24,701 nt of DNA. Origin: Bacillota bacterium (GTDB taxonomy: Bacteria; Bacillota; UBA994). Below the pieces are notes generated by a model. That model did not search any database and was not told the origin of the DNA. It saw nothing but the letters and a program-made list of their open reading frames with translations. Made by a program: the position numbers and the translations under genes. The stretch lies in contig QLUS01000011.1 of NCBI GenBank assembly GCA_018725535.1, positions 1 to 24,701 on the forward strand. The letters are read 5' to 3'. This document shows, piece by piece, positions 16,516 through 24,509 of this stretch (positions are counted from its first letter, which is position 1; each line of letters starts with the position of its first letter).

Positions 16516-17379
16516 CTATTTCATTGAATATGCCATGGAAAGCAGCTCCAGAGGATGGATAGTCTGAATACCCGTACCTTGCTCAATCTGCAACTTGCAG
16601 GTAGGGCAGGTAGTAATGACCCTGTCGACTTTTGCCTTCTCTATCTCCCGAAAGAGCCTCTCTCCTATTTTCATGGAGATGTCGAAACTCTCGTGCTTGA
16701 ACCCGAAGGTTCCCCCTATGCCGCAGCAGTTGTCCTGGATTTCCACTCTGGTCAGCCCTGGCACTAAATCCACAAGTCTGAGCCCTGCCTGTTGAGTTCC
16801 CTGGGCAATGGCGTGGCAGGGGACCTTATAGGCTACTCTTAAGGAGAGCTCCTTCAAATCCAGGATCAGCTTTCCCTCATTTCGTAGCATCAAAAGATAT
16901 TCGCAAATTTCGAAACTTCTTTGTGCTACCAGTTTTGCCTCTTCTGTTGGCAAGAAGTGGGGATACTCTTTTTTTAGTACCAGCGCACATGAGGTACAGG
17001 CGGTAACTACATGATAGCCTTCCCTGACCGCCTGGCTTAGGACTTTCAAATTGAACCGGGCATTTTGATGAAAGTCCTGGGTTCTCCCGTAAGCCAGTTG
17101 GGGCAGGCCGCAGCATTTCTGTTCGGGCACAATGACTTCTATTCCATTTTGCTCCAGGATCTTCACTAGAGTTTGGGCCAGTTGGGGATTGCACCGGTCA
17201 GCAAAACAGCCTACAAAGTAAGCCACCCTTAGATCCTTAGAGGGCAGGCCGGTGGTCGGGTGACCCCTCGCTACCCTCACAAATGGCTCCCTCATCAAGA
17301 CTTGGGTCCTATTATGGCTTTCCCTATTATGGCCGGGTCTTGTCCCAGCGGATGTTTTTTTTATTCCTTGACCTATCAT
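16516..17379 (-). CDS. HdrB/GlpC-like protein with two CCG domains
   Basis: This 287-residue protein has two cysteine-rich CCG domains as in HdrB, GlpC and SdhE-type subunits. The first has C58, KCCGLP (CC at 89-90) and CTSC (128-131). The second has PCHA (C188), DNCCGIGGTFG (CC at 218-219) and CPTC (258-261). Such domains bind [4Fe-4S] clusters and pass electrons to thiols or quinones. No transmembrane helix is obvious. I chose ATG 17379 because CAGGAG precedes it; a longer frame starting at 17532 would overlap the SdhB-like gene, and its extra residues look non-coding. MREPFVR, 28 residues in, is an alternative start. It is the last gene of the minus-strand cluster, 58 bases after the SdhB-like gene, and presumably forms a complex with it. 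Confidence 0.85.
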   Translation of the reverse strand: MIGQGIKKTSAGTRPGHNRESHNRTQVLMREPFVRVARGHPTTGLPSKDLRVAYFVGCFADRCNPQLAQTLVKILEQNGIEVIVPEQKCCGLPQLAYGRTQDFHQNARFNLKVLSQAVREGYHVVTACTSCALVLKKEYPHFLPTEEAKLVAQRSFEICEYLLMLRNEGKLILDLKELSLRVAYKVPCHAIAQGTQQAGLRLVDLVPGLTRVEIQDNCCGIGGTFGFKHESFDISMKIGERLFREIEKAKVDRVITTCPTCKLQIEQGTGIQTIHPLELLSMAYSMK

Positions 17380-17437
17380 TTCTTGCTCCTGCGCCGCATG
17401 ACAAGGGTTCTCTACTAAGTATCGGATCTGTATTCTT

Positions 17438-18346
17438 TCAGAATAAGCCCGGCCCCCTGCTGTGGGTGCGGCGAGAGAACCATTGGCGAAAGGTTTGACG
17501 CTGAAACTTGGGAAAATTCCTCCGGCGGTCAATTCCCAGCGTTCTTTCTAAAAAGGCTCTGGCCAGAGGGAAGTTCAGCAACACATTAGAAACGGGGTCG
17601 GTGCGACTCCCCATTCTGGTCATGAGATCGGCCTGGCTAAGGAGAAGATTTACGAGCTTTCCTCGGCTAAACCTCTCCTTCATCTCTACTACTGCCCGGG
17701 GGCTATCTATATTCATGGGACAAACATTACAGAGCTGGCAGTAAAAGCAGCGCCAGCAGCCGTGATCGTCATCCACGAGCTGTTGGATGAACAATAGATC
17801 TGCTCCCCGCGGTTCTACGATGATGCGATGGGCCGCCGCCAGGGCTGCCGGGCCCAGATAGCGCGGGTCGGAGGCCACCACCGGGCAGGCCGATAGGCAG
17901 ACCAGACACTCGATGCAGTTCTCGAAGCGGTTGGCCTCCTGGCTTCCTCCAGACACGAGGGGCTCGCTGGTGCAGATAATGGGAAGACCCACCCGCCGCA
18001 TTTGATCGAAAAATGGAGTCGGATCAACGACCAGGTCGCTAACAATGGGGAGATTGCGCAACGGCTCAATGACCAGAGGACTAGTGCCATCCCAGACCTC
18101 GCTGATATAAACAACGCAGGGCAGCTTCTCGACTCCGTTGACCCGGACGGCACATGACCCACAGGAGGCGTGGTGGCAAGCGTGCCTGAAAGTGAGGGTG
18201 GTATCCTGTTCCGCCCAAATCTTCTGAATTCCATCCAGAATAGTAGTCCGGCTAGGATCCACATCAATAGTGAAGGTGTCATAGTGAGAGGGAGCGCGAG
18301 CACCACCCTTGGCCCGGGCGATGCGATAGGCAATCTTCTTATTCAT
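17438..18346 (-). CDS. SdhB/FrdB-like iron-sulfur protein
   Basis: This 302-residue protein follows the succinate dehydrogenase/fumarate reductase iron-sulfur subunit plan. A plant-type [2Fe-2S] ferredoxin domain has C57, C62, C65 (CHHASCGSC) and C77. A C-terminal domain has CIECLVCLSACP (C144, C147, C150, C154) and CWRCFYCQLCNVCP (C197 to C209) for further clusters. In complex II this subunit links the flavin to quinone. Here it sits 14 bases after a GlpA-like flavoprotein gene and before an HdrB-like gene. It therefore probably wires a G3P dehydrogenase to an electron acceptor, much as GlpC does in E. coli. AGGAGG lies 9 bases before the ATG. The last 60 residues after SRGKLVNLL are basic and unusual for the family. 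Confidence 0.85.
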   Translation of the reverse strand: MNKKIAYRIARAKGGARAPSHYDTFTIDVDPSRTTILDGIQKIWAEQDTTLTFRHACHHASCGSCAVRVNGVEKLPCVVYISEVWDGTSPLVIEPLRNLPIVSDLVVDPTPFFDQMRRVGLPIICTSEPLVSGGSQEANRFENCIECLVCLSACPVVASDPRYLGPAALAAAHRIIVEPRGADLLFIQQLVDDDHGCWRCFYCQLCNVCPMNIDSPRAVVEMKERFSRGKLVNLLLSQADLMTRMGSRTDPVSNVLLNFPLARAFLERTLGIDRRRNFPKFQRQTFRQWFSRRTHSRGPGLF

Positions 18347-18360
18347 GGTCAGACGCCTCC

Positions 18361-19515
18361 TTAGAAGAATTCGCGATAAGAGGCCAGCACGACCTCACGG
18401 GTTCGGCATGGCACATCAATGCCCAACTTGTTACATATGACATCCGATACCTTCTCGGCCATGGCCCGAGCAGAGGTTGTCTTGCCGCCGGAGATGGTGA
18501 CAAAGTTCTCCACCCCGTCCCTGGCGTGATCGAAGCATTCGAAGGTACGGCTGACCTCCCGACCATTCAGAGCCGCTCCCTTAGCGATAAGCGGCCGGGC
18601 CACAGCAAAGATGCCCCGCGTGCGGGCGTGGCGCACATCTGGTACCAACTCCTGGCCCTTTTGAAGCATAAGATCCACATGATCCTGGGGAATCTCAATC
18701 AAATCAGGATCCTTGACCACCCAGGATGTAGTGCCAATGATGGACGTCTGGCGCTGAGGCACGATGATGTCACCGTCCGAGGGCTTGTTCAGACGGTTGA
18801 TCACCATATTGACCAGGCGTTGGTCCATCGCCACCATCACCCCAGGCGTGGGCTGGATGGGAACTTCCACTCCCGCCATGGCCGCCACCCGGCCGCACCA
18901 GGGGCCGGCCGCGTTGACCACTATATCAGCACCAATGTCCTCGGTGGTCTCGCGCCGGTGGTCTCGCACCCGCACGCCGGTCACAGCACTGTTGTCCCGC
19001 AGTATCTCGACCACCTCAGTAAAAGTCCTGACCTCAGCCCCATTTCTCTTGGCGGTGGCCAGGTAGCTCAGGCAGAGACGGAAGGGCTCAAACACACCAT
19101 CAGGTACCCGAATGGCTGCCTTCACAGCCGGGTTGAGATGGGGTTCCCTTCTCAGGACTTCTTTCACCGGAATCTCCTCGGCCGGGATGCCACAGGCCGC
19201 GCAGCCCTCCAGAAACAGCGGCTTGAACTCCAGATCCCTCTCGTCCAGAGCGACGAAAAGCCCATCGTTCAGCTCCAGGCAGCCGGGCAGTATCTTACGC
19301 AAGATCATATTCTCCTGGATGCACTCGATGGCCGACTCCTGATCCGTGACCGCATAGCGTCCGCCACTGTGCAACAGACAGTGGCTACGCCCCGTGGTGC
19401 CCGAGGCGATCTCGCCTCGCTCAACCAAGATCACTTTCAGGCCACGTAAGGCCAGGTCGTGGGCTGTCGCAGCCCCAGTTGAACCGCCGCCGATTACCAC
19501 GGCCGTTCTTCTCAT
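18361..19515 (-). CDS. GlpA-like FAD-dependent G3P dehydrogenase without BFD domain
   Basis: This 384-residue flavoprotein has a DAO/GlpA FAD domain: VVIGGGSTGAATAHDLALRG at the N-terminus, ASGTTGRSHCLLHSGGRYA near 38-56 as in anaerobic GlpA, VNAAGPWCGRVA in the middle, and a closing FVTISGGKTTSARAMAE. It stops where the BFD domain of glpA1 and glpA2 would begin, so its electrons must leave by another route. The next two genes, SdhB-like and HdrB-like, supply that route. AAGGAG lies 9 bases before the ATG at 19515; an upstream in-frame start at 19560 is not supported. The expected reaction is G3P to DHAP. The substrate could in principle be another hydroxy-acid or polyol phosphate, but the neighbouring glpK3 favours G3P. 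Confidence 0.85.
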   Translation of the reverse strand: MRRTAVVIGGGSTGAATAHDLALRGLKVILVERGEIASGTTGRSHCLLHSGGRYAVTDQESAIECIQENMILRKILPGCLELNDGLFVALDERDLEFKPLFLEGCAACGIPAEEIPVKEVLRREPHLNPAVKAAIRVPDGVFEPFRLCLSYLATAKRNGAEVRTFTEVVEILRDNSAVTGVRVRDHRRETTEDIGADIVVNAAGPWCGRVAAMAGVEVPIQPTPGVMVAMDQRLVNMVINRLNKPSDGDIIVPQRQTSIIGTTSWVVKDPDLIEIPQDHVDLMLQKGQELVPDVRHARTRGIFAVARPLIAKGAALNGREVSRTFECFDHARDGVENFVTISGGKTTSARAMAEKVSDVICNKLGIDVPCRTREVVLASYREFF

Positions 19516-19746
19516 GCCACAATACTCCTTTTTAAATACGGTAGGAGACTTATGTCCCACCTCCTATCGGGCGGGGAAAAATACGATTTGTACCCAGAGC
19601 GGGCAAAATAGAATCACCTATGAAAAAGAAAAGGGACCAAGGGGCCTGAGAGAAACGAGGAAATCCAATCCCCACTTCCCAAAGTCCCCTCAGCCCCTCT
19701 GCTTCTATCGACCGCCTGGATGTAGGAAGCACAGGCCCTGGAGGCC
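19516..19746 (-). promoter_or_regulatory. structured gap between glpK3 and the GlpA-like gene (possible attenuator)
   Basis: Read on the minus strand, GGGGCTGAG near 19689-19698 can pair with CTCAGGCCCC near 19640-19649 across a loop of about 40 nt. It is followed by TTGGTCCC and a T-rich run (CTTTTTC) near 19620-19630. Closer to the gene, TAGGAG and CTCCTA (19542-19547 and 19561-19566) form a 6-bp inverted repeat just ahead of the ribosome binding site. Together these could lower or regulate expression of the dehydrogenase relative to the kinase. No protein is encoded here. Confidence 0.35.
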
Positions 19747-21270
19747 CTAGCTCCTCTCCACCCAACCGCGAGTTCGCTCGATGGCCTTTAACCAGCCCCG
19801 GTAGCCTTCCTCTCGCCGCTCCTCGCTCCACTGCGGCTCGAAGACCCGGTCCACGCCCCAGTTCTTGCGCATATCCTCGAGGTCTTTCCAGAAGCCCGTA
19901 GCCAGGCCTGCCATGTAGGCTGCGCCCAGGGCAGTAGTCTCCTCCACCGTCGGCCGTACCACCTGCACCCCCAGAATGTCAGCCTGAAGCTGCATCAGGA
20001 AGTTATTCTTAACTGCTCCACCGTCAACCTTCAGAGAGGCAAGTTTAATGCCCGAGTCCTTGTACATGGCATCCAGAACCTCACGGGTTTGGTAGCAGAT
20101 AGACTCCAGGGTAGCCCGGACAATGTGGCGCCTATCAATGAAGCGGGTGAGACCTACGATGACGCCTCGGGCGTACATGTCCCAATAGGGGGCGAACAGC
20201 CCGGAGAAGGCCGGGACGAAGTAGATGCCGCCAGCATCCTCCACTGAGCTGGCGATCTCCTCTGTTTCTGCCGCCGTCTTGATCAGGCCCAGGTTATCCC
20301 GCAGCCATTGAATGGCCGCACCAGTGATGGCAATGGAGCCCTCCAGAGCGAAGGTGCACTTGCCCTCCTCCACGCCATAAGCGCCCGTGGTCAGGAGACC
20401 ACTCTTGGAGGGGGTAAGCTTCCCGCCGGTGTTAAGCAGCATAAAGCAGCCAGTGCCGTAGGTGTTCTTCGCCTCACCCACACCAAAGCAGGTCTGGCCC
20501 ACCAGAGCACCCTGCTGGTCACCCAGGTCCCCGCAGACAGGTACCTCCGCGCCCAACGGCCCATCCTTCGGAGTCATGCCATACAACTTCTTGTCGCTGG
20601 AGGGGCGGATCTTGGGCAGGCAGGCCCTGGGTATGCCCAGATAGTTAAGGATCTCGTCGTCCCAGTCCAGGGTGCGCAGGTTCATGAGCATGGTGCGGGA
20701 GGCGTTAGTGTAGTCGGTAACGTGAGCCCCACCCTTGGGACCACCGGTCACCCACCAGATGACAAAGGTGTCGATGTTGCCGAAGATGACCTCCCCCTTC
20801 GCTGCCCGAGCCCGGACGTTGGGGACGTTGTCCAGTATCCACTTGATCTTGGGCCCCGAGAAATAGGTGGCGATGGGCAGGCCCGTCTTCTCCCGGATCT
20901 TTGACTCCCAGCCATCGTCGATCATCTGCTGGCAGATGTCCCGAGTACGGGTGCATTGCCAGACGATAGCGTTGTAGACAGGCTCGCCAGTAGCCTTATC
21001 CCAAAGGATAGTGGTCTCCCGCTGGTTAGTGACCCCAATGCCGGAGATCAGGTTGGGGTCGATTTTCCCATTCACCAGGGACGCTTTGATCACCTTTTGG
21101 GTCTTTTCCCAGATCTCCATAGGCTTGTGCTCCACCCAGCCAGCTTGAGGATAGATCTGCTCATGCTCCTCGTAGTAGGTGGAGGCCACCTTGCCGTCAT
21201 GAGTGAAGACCATGAACCGGGTGCCCGTGGTCCCCTGATCAATAGCTGCAGCATATTTCTTTTCTGCCAT
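19747..21270 (-). CDS. glpK: glycerol kinase with canonical active site (copy 3)
   Basis: This 507-residue glycerol kinase keeps all the residues that contact glycerol in the E. coli enzyme: Arg84-Glu85 (TNQRETT), Trp104, Tyr136 (ATYFSGPK) and the Asp-Gln pair in GDLGDQQGALVGQ. The family phosphorylates glycerol to sn-glycerol-3-phosphate with ATP in the cytoplasm. The ATG at 21270 follows AAGGAG with an 8-base spacer, and the upstream in-frame start at 21279 is not needed. It lies between dhaL and the GlpA-like gene, with a 190-base gap upstream. It is the likeliest true glycerol kinase of the window. Its closest relative here is glpK1. Confidence 0.93.
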   Translation of the reverse strand: MAEKKYAAAIDQGTTGTRFMVFTHDGKVASTYYEEHEQIYPQAGWVEHKPMEIWEKTQKVIKASLVNGKIDPNLISGIGVTNQRETTILWDKATGEPVYNAIVWQCTRTRDICQQMIDDGWESKIREKTGLPIATYFSGPKIKWILDNVPNVRARAAKGEVIFGNIDTFVIWWVTGGPKGGAHVTDYTNASRTMLMNLRTLDWDDEILNYLGIPRACLPKIRPSSDKKLYGMTPKDGPLGAEVPVCGDLGDQQGALVGQTCFGVGEAKNTYGTGCFMLLNTGGKLTPSKSGLLTTGAYGVEEGKCTFALEGSIAITGAAIQWLRDNLGLIKTAAETEEIASSVEDAGGIYFVPAFSGLFAPYWDMYARGVIVGLTRFIDRRHIVRATLESICYQTREVLDAMYKDSGIKLASLKVDGGAVKNNFLMQLQADILGVQVVRPTVEETTALGAAYMAGLATGFWKDLEDMRKNWGVDRVFEPQWSEERREEGYRGWLKAIERTRGWVERS

Positions 21271-21460
21271 CACTCTCACTCCTTATCTTATTCCATTCTC
21301 AATAGTGTACATCAACCACTTCTAGCCTTGGCTCATTACCAACATCTTCTCATTACCACCCCCCTTCCAACGGCCTTCCAGCTCCCACACGCCCTTTTGA
21401 TACGCTCCTTGCCGGCCTGCACCTTCCTTTGGCTTGGTAGTTCCATGCTTTGTTCGAGCA

Positions 21461-22099
21461 TCAGGTGTGGGTACTCACGGTATCTAAAAAGGCCTTAAAT
21501 ATCAGGTAGGAGGATGTAGCTCCAGGGTCCTGGTGGCCGATGCTTCTCTCACCCAGGTAGCTGGCCCGTCCTTTGAGGGCCTTCATAGGTATAGTGCCTT
21601 TCATACCCTCTTCGGCAGCAATTGTGGCCCGCCGCAGCGCTTCCACTGTGTCGACTCCCTCTGCCGCAGCCTTCCTTAGTTCATCCACGGCCGGGGTGAT
21701 GGCATCAACCATGGTCTTATCACGCAGATTAGCCCTACCCCGCTGCACAACTCCGTCCAGGGCTGCCTCAAAAAGGGCCACAAGGTCGCCATTGGTAAGT
21801 TCATATTTGTTGGGCACGGCCGTGCCAGCTCGCATGAAGAAGGTTCCATATAACGGCCCACCCGCGCCCCCCACAGTGGAGACAAGGGCCATGCCAGCCG
21901 TCTTCAGGATAGTGCCGATGTCCTTATCCTCCACGCCAGGCAGTTTGTCCATCACTGCCGTGAAACCACGGTCCATGTTAATGCCGTGATCAGCATCGCC
22001 GATGGCCGCATCCAGCTGGGTGAGATATTCCTTGTTCTCCTTAAGCACCACAGCAATAGTTCCAAGGCACCTGATGACATCGTCTTTAGTCATCGGCAT
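21461..22099 (-). CDS. dhaL: dihydroxyacetone kinase subunit DhaL
   Basis: This 212-residue protein is the nucleotide-binding subunit of a two- or three-part dihydroxyacetone kinase. The Mg-ADP binding motif is clear: LDAAIGDADHGINM, with D30, D35 and D37, and the later GGAGGPLYGTFF and GRASYLGERSIGHQDPGA match the family. I took the ATG at 22099; a GTG at 22114 sits too close to the GGGGAGG to be preferred, and an ATG at 22093 is also possible. It follows dhaK by 78 bases. In PTS-type systems DhaL's ADP is rephosphorylated by DhaM; no DhaM is present in this window. Confidence 0.9.
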   Translation of the reverse strand: MPMTKDDVIRCLGTIAVVLKENKEYLTQLDAAIGDADHGINMDRGFTAVMDKLPGVEDKDIGTILKTAGMALVSTVGGAGGPLYGTFFMRAGTAVPNKYELTNGDLVALFEAALDGVVQRGRANLRDKTMVDAITPAVDELRKAAAEGVDTVEALRRATIAAEEGMKGTIPMKALKGRASYLGERSIGHQDPGATSSYLIFKAFLDTVSTHT

Positions 22100-22177
22100 G
22101 ACAAAAGATTGCACCTCCCCTTGTATAGTTTTGGCAGGCTCTCTTTCTTACAAGGAATGGCCAATGCACCTTCCAGT

Positions 22178-23179
22178 TTAAACACCCCAACGCAGGCCAG
22201 GGGTATGGACCGGGGCGTCCCAGAGCTTCTTCAGTTCCTCATCCAGCTTGAGCAAGGTGATGGAGCAGCCGGCCATCTCCAGGGAGGTAATATAGGCGCC
22301 GATGAGATTGCGCACGATCTTGATGCCCCTGGCCTTGCACATTTCTGTCAATTTGCGGTAGACGATATAGAGTTCACTGATGGGAGTACCGCCCATGCTA
22401 TTGACGAAAGCCAATACCTCATCGCCGCTCTTGAAGGGCAGGTCATCCAGGACCGCTGTGGCTAATATCTCGGTAATCTCGTCGGCGGTTTTGAGCTTCA
22501 TTCTCTCCCGCCCCGGCTCGCCGTGGATGCCGATGCCGATTTCCATCTCATCCTCCCCCAACTCGAAGGTGGGTGAGCCCTTGGCCGGCACAGTGCACGA
22601 GGTGAGAGCCATACCCATGCTGCGGCCCCAGCCGTTGACTTTGCGGCAGATATCCGCCACCTCCTTCAGGGAACGTTTCTGCTCAGCGGCGGCTCCGCAG
22701 ATCTTCTCGGCCAGGACGGTGGTTCCTACCCCCCGGCGGCCCTGGGTGTAAAGACTGTCCATAACAGCCACGTCATCGTTAGTAATCACGCTTTCCACCT
22801 CGATGCCCTCAGCTTGAGCCAGGTCCGCGGCCATCTCGAAGTTCATGATATCGCCGCTGTAGTTCTTCACAATATGCAGTACCCCAGCCCCGCCGTCCAC
22901 GGCCTTGGTGGCTTCCAGCATCTGGTCGGGGGTAGGTGAGGTAAAAACAGCCCCGGGGCAAGCAGCATCCAGCATGCCCACGCCAACCAGGCCGATGTGC
23001 ATGGGCTCGTGGCCACTACCACCGCCGGAGACAACAGCGACCTTACCCTTAACCGGGGCGTCAGCGCGGTATACAAAGTTGGGATTGTAATGCACCTTAA
23101 TTAGGTCGGGATGAGCGGCTTCCATGCCTGCCAGTCCCTCAGGGACTACATCGTCGACCTTATTGATCAGTTTCTTCAT
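22178..23179 (-). CDS. dhaK: dihydroxyacetone kinase substrate-binding subunit DhaK
   Basis: This 333-residue protein has the DhaK features: SGGGSGHEP at 51-59, NYSGD with D110, and H219 in GIGIHGEPG, the His that binds dihydroxyacetone covalently as a hemiaminal. It works with DhaL to make DHAP. AGGAGG lies 6 bases before the ATG at 23179. A 200-base gap with a strong hairpin separates it from glpF upstream, so dhaK may start its own transcription unit with dhaL and glpK3, though I see no clear promoter. Confidence 0.92.
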   Translation of the reverse strand: MKKLINKVDDVVPEGLAGMEAAHPDLIKVHYNPNFVYRADAPVKGKVAVVSGGGSGHEPMHIGLVGVGMLDAACPGAVFTSPTPDQMLEATKAVDGGAGVLHIVKNYSGDIMNFEMAADLAQAEGIEVESVITNDDVAVMDSLYTQGRRGVGTTVLAEKICGAAAEQKRSLKEVADICRKVNGWGRSMGMALTSCTVPAKGSPTFELGEDEMEIGIGIHGEPGRERMKLKTADEITEILATAVLDDLPFKSGDEVLAFVNSMGGTPISELYIVYRKLTEMCKARGIKIVRNLIGAYITSLEMAGCSITLLKLDEELKKLWDAPVHTPGLRWGV

Positions 23180-23313
23180 GGCACTCCTCCTAAAATAGCT
23201 ACAGCATTGCCAAACAAAAGCTCAAGCAGAACTTCTAAAGCGTCCTCAAGTCCGCGTGAAGAGCTTCTTCTCTCTCTTCCCCGGAAGACCGTGGCTCTTA
23301 TCTCCCGACATCC

Positions 23314-23353
23314 AAGCAATGCCAGCGGGATAATCCTCCCGCTGGCATTGCTT
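23314..23353 (-). terminator. perfect 17-bp hairpin downstream of glpF
   Basis: AAGCAATGCCAGCGGGA (23314-23330) and TCCCGCTGGCATTGCTT (23337-23353) pair perfectly around a 6-nt loop. It lies 29 bases after the glpF stop. There is no T-run on either strand beyond the stem, so it may be a transcript-stabilising 3-prime structure or a Rho-dependent stop rather than a classic intrinsic terminator. Confidence 0.6.
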
Positions 23354-23381
23354 TCATATGGCGGACTGACAAATCAGCCGA

Positions 23382-24092
23382 TCAGGCGCCAAAGAGGAGA
23401 ACAAACAACAAGGCTCCTACCACCCCACCGATGATAGGACCGACCACCGGAACCCAAGAGTATGCCCAGTCGGAGTCTCCCTTACCAGCGATGGGCAACA
23501 CGAAGTGGGCAATGCGCGGTCCCAGGTCTCGAGCCGGGTTGATAGCATAGCCGGTGGGACCACCCAGGGCGAGGCCGATCACCCAGACCAGGAAACCGAT
23601 CAGAAGGGGCGCTAGGCCAGCGACCAGTTCGTTACCTATGATGTACAGCACGCCGAAAACTAGCGCAAAGGTGCCGATGATCTCGGTCAGCAGGTTCGCG
23701 CCATAGTTGCGGATGGCCGGGCCGGTGGAGAAGACAGCCAGTTTCAAGCCCTGGCTCTCAGTCTCCGCCCAATGGGGCAGATAGGCCAACCACACCAGGG
23801 TCGCACCTATGAAAGCGCCAATGAACTGACCTACGATGTACAAAGGAACATCGGCCCAGGGGAATTTGCCGATCGACGCCAGCCCAATAGTCACCGCCGG
23901 GTTAATGTGGGCCCCGCTGATGCGACCGACCGCATAAACGGCCATGGCAACTGCCAGACCCCATCCTGTGGTTATAACGATCCACCCCGAATTCTGACCT
24001 TTGGATTTGTTGAGCAAGACATTAGCGACAATAGCGTCTCCGAAGAGAATCAGTAGCATGGTACCAACAATTTCACCTACAAAGGGTGACAT
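23382..24092 (-). CDS. glpF: glycerol facilitator (aquaglyceroporin)
   Basis: This 236-residue membrane protein of the MIP family has both pore motifs: AHINPAVT (NPA at 64-66) and GYAINPARD (NPA at 185-187). The Asp after NPAR is typical of glycerol facilitators rather than water-only aquaporins. Hydrophobic stretches match six membrane helices plus two half-helices. It lets glycerol and similar small polyols diffuse across the cytoplasmic membrane. AGGAGG lies 8 bases before the ATG at 24092. The gene comes first in the minus-strand cluster and has a long leader with a promoter and hairpin. Confidence 0.93.
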   Translation of the reverse strand: MSPFVGEIVGTMLLILFGDAIVANVLLNKSKGQNSGWIVITTGWGLAVAMAVYAVGRISGAHINPAVTIGLASIGKFPWADVPLYIVGQFIGAFIGATLVWLAYLPHWAETESQGLKLAVFSTGPAIRNYGANLLTEIIGTFALVFGVLYIIGNELVAGLAPLLIGFLVWVIGLALGGPTGYAINPARDLGPRIAHFVLPIAGKGDSDWAYSWVPVVGPIIGGVVGALLFVLLFGA

Positions 24093-24122
24093 CTTATTAT
24101 CCTCCTTCTACTATTGTACTAG

Positions 24123-24141
24123 GATCGTCACGATAACGATC
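24123..24141. promoter_or_regulatory. 19-bp inverted repeat upstream of glpF, possible GlpR-type operator
   Basis: GATCGT and ACGATC bracket a 7-base centre, 31 bases before the glpF start codon. The sequence contains CGATAACG, which fits the CGWWAWCG core of the E. coli GlpR (DeoR-family) operator, but the flanks match poorly. No regulator gene is in the window. Confidence 0.35.
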
Positions 24142-24335
24142 AAAAAGTCCCCCTCTACTATTTTATAAACGGGGTTAAAAGACAAACAGAACCGCCGTTA
24201 CAGGAACTTACGAAAGAAATGCAAGCCCCTAAAACGCTGCATCAAACGCCTGGCCTCACCTCCTTCCACCAAAAGGACTCTCCCTTTCTCCATCGGCTCC
24301 ATGCCTTCTTACATAGGCCTCCCCCCCTTTGAGAC

Positions 24336-24389
24336 AAAATAAAAACCGACCAGCATCGCCAAAATTTAACTTTTCTTCTGCTACTCGGT
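24336..24389 (-). terminator. terminator-like hairpin in the glpF leader (candidate attenuator)
   Basis: On the minus strand ACCGAGTAGC (24389-24380) pairs with GCTGGTCGGT (24354-24345) with one mismatch and one G-T pair, and one further A-T pair inside. TTTTATTTT follows at once. It lies about 110 bases after the predicted start of transcription and about 240 bases before the glpF start codon. That arrangement would stop most transcripts early unless an antiterminator acts. Confidence 0.5.
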
Positions 24390-24509
24390 CATGGCCCCAT
24401 CGCCTTACCTGCCTCAATTAGATAACGTATACTATAGATATAAGCTACAACTTGTTAGATATAGAAAACATCACCACTTCTTTTGCAACCTTGTGTAGAG
24501 TACAATACT

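Larger units (their letters stand above)
24093..24502 (-). promoter_or_regulatory. long untranslated leader of glpF
   Basis: About 410 bases separate the predicted transcription start near 24502 from the glpF start. The leader holds an intrinsic-terminator-like hairpin (24336-24389), a possible operator (24123-24141) and a second weak -10 (TATAAA on the minus strand, near 24163-24168). I recognise no known riboswitch class in it. Beyond the promoter, 24538-24701 is AT-rich and I see nothing I can support there. Confidence 0.5.

Noticed and set aside
17380..17532. Longer N-terminus for the HdrB-like protein
   Set aside because: It overlaps the end of the SdhB-like gene and reads as non-coding; ATG 17379 has a ribosome binding site.
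18526..19449. Long plus-strand open frame opposite the GlpA-like gene
   Set aside because: It is an antisense shadow of a clear GC-rich gene; no motif, no ribosome binding site.
21332..21358. Direct repeat CTCATTACCA at 21332 and 21349 upstream of glpK3
   Set aside because: Two 10-base copies 17 bases apart could be chance or a weak regulator site; there is too little to call a feature.
24198..24302. A 31 to 34 residue frame on the minus strand in the glpF leader (MEKGRVLLVEGGE...)
   Set aside because: The ribosome binding site is poorly placed and no family is recognised; it could be a leader peptide but I cannot support it.
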